This document shows, piece after piece, positions 6,799 through 6,899 of a stretch of DNA of 6,899 bases (positions are counted from its first letter, which is position 1; each line of letters opens with the position of its first letter). Both the position numbers and the translations under genes were made by a program. The stretch is from Deltaproteobacteria bacterium (GTDB taxonomy: Bacteria > Desulfobacterota > DSM-4660 > Desulfatiglandales > HGW-15): contig JAFGIC010000015.1 of the NCBI GenBank assembly GCA_016929815.1, positions 1 to 6,899 on the forward strand, in the 5' to 3' direction. Under the pieces are notes generated by a model. The model did no database searches. It saw only the letters and a list, made by a program, of their open reading frames with translations, and was not told the DNA's origin.

Positions 6799-6817
6799 TT
6801 GCTGCAATCTTTGACAT
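6767..6817 (-). CDS. Candidate 16-residue leader peptide upstream of rsgA
   Basis: The frame encodes MSKIAARMFLFRGCLF and ends at TAA. It has the best ribosome-binding site in the window, GAGGAGG at 6823-6829, 5 nt before the ATG. It lies just downstream of a good promoter on the same strand (start point expected near 6846), so it would be the first translated frame on the rsgA transcript. Codons 7-11 form one strand of the closing helix of the predicted leader structure, and its stop codon overlaps the base of the first inner stem. The peptide is basic then hydrophobic, with no run of a single amino acid such as classical attenuators show. It may be a regulatory leader peptide or chance; no family recognised. 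Confidence 0.4.
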   Translation of the reverse strand: MSKIAARMFLFRGCLF

Positions 6818-6852
6818 AAAAACCTCCTCGCTTTTCTGATTCTGATGCGCGG

Positions 6853-6881
6853 AACATAGAGAATTCTTTCTCCTATGTCAA
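6853..6881 (-). promoter_or_regulatory. Sigma70-type promoter with inverted repeat, upstream of rsgA
   Basis: On the minus strand a perfect TTGACA (6876-6881) is separated by exactly 17 bp from TATGTT (6853-6858, 4 of 6 consensus). An AT-rich stretch at 6882-6893 lies in the UP-element position. The spacer carries an inverted repeat: ACATAGAGAA at 6854-6863 and TTCTCCTATGT at 6868-6878 (plus-strand reading), matching at 10 positions with one extra base. It overlaps both hexamers, which is the placement of a repressor site. The promoter would produce a leader of about 220 nt before rsgA. Confidence 0.55.
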
Positions 6882-6899
6882 ATATAATTATAAACCGAC

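Noticed and set aside
6714..6857. 47-codon minus-strand frame overlapping the 16-codon frame
   Set aside because: Its ATG lies inside the -10 hexamer of the predicted promoter, so it would not be on that transcript; its only Shine-Dalgarno-like sequence is about 12 nt away, and the product resembles nothing I know.
6883..6888. TATAAT on the plus strand near the right edge as a divergent promoter
   Set aside because: No -35-like hexamer at 16-18 bp spacing, and the AT-rich stretch is better explained as the UP region of the minus-strand promoter; the gene it would serve lies outside the window.

Overview
The window looks like a chromosomal stretch from an uncultured Gram-negative bacterium of intermediate GC, most plausibly a Desulfobacterota (former Deltaproteobacteria) or related lineage. 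This rests on the mixture of gene types and on a short GAGACCTTTG-ended, CGTCATTC-containing repeat of a style I associate with those genomes. It is an inference from memory, not a database result. No rRNA, tRNA, CRISPR array, prophage or complete insertion sequence is visible.

Layout from left to right. A minus-strand gene (113-1354) encodes a stand-alone protein with a type I restriction HsdR-like N-terminal fold whose nuclease motif is degenerate. Only 27 bp in front of its start codon sits a 133-bp MITE-like element (1386-1518) with inverted ends and a 5-bp GTTGT duplication. An AT-rich intergenic region with several dyads follows, including a perfect 9-bp inverted repeat over a candidate promoter. 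It leads to a plus-strand MalY/PatB-type PLP-dependent C-S lyase or aminotransferase (1885-3066). After a 325-bp gap comes glgC (3392-4693, plus), ADP-glucose pyrophosphorylase of the cyanobacterial/plant-like sequence type. Converging on it is a minus-strand pair, rsgA (5543-6625) then a TrmB-like methyltransferase (4793-5458), separated by an 85-bp gap that holds an 11-bp perfect hairpin.

The right edge (6638-6899) is upstream of rsgA. It has a good sigma70-type promoter on the minus strand with an inverted repeat in its spacer. It also has a 16-codon reading frame with a strong Shine-Dalgarno sequence, and a predicted three-way-junction RNA whose closing helix uses the codons of that small frame. 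This is the most promising candidate for an undescribed element here: a leader-peptide or structured-RNA control region for a ribosome-assembly GTPase.

The genes do not form one pathway. RsgA (30S maturation) and the TrmB-like enzyme (RNA modification by family) share a translation-related theme and probably a transcript. GlgC serves glycogen synthesis. PatB-like handles sulfur amino acids. The HsdR_N-like gene appears accessory. I see no clear multi-gene novel system; the notable points are the rsgA leader and two proteins that keep their fold but have altered catalytic signatures.
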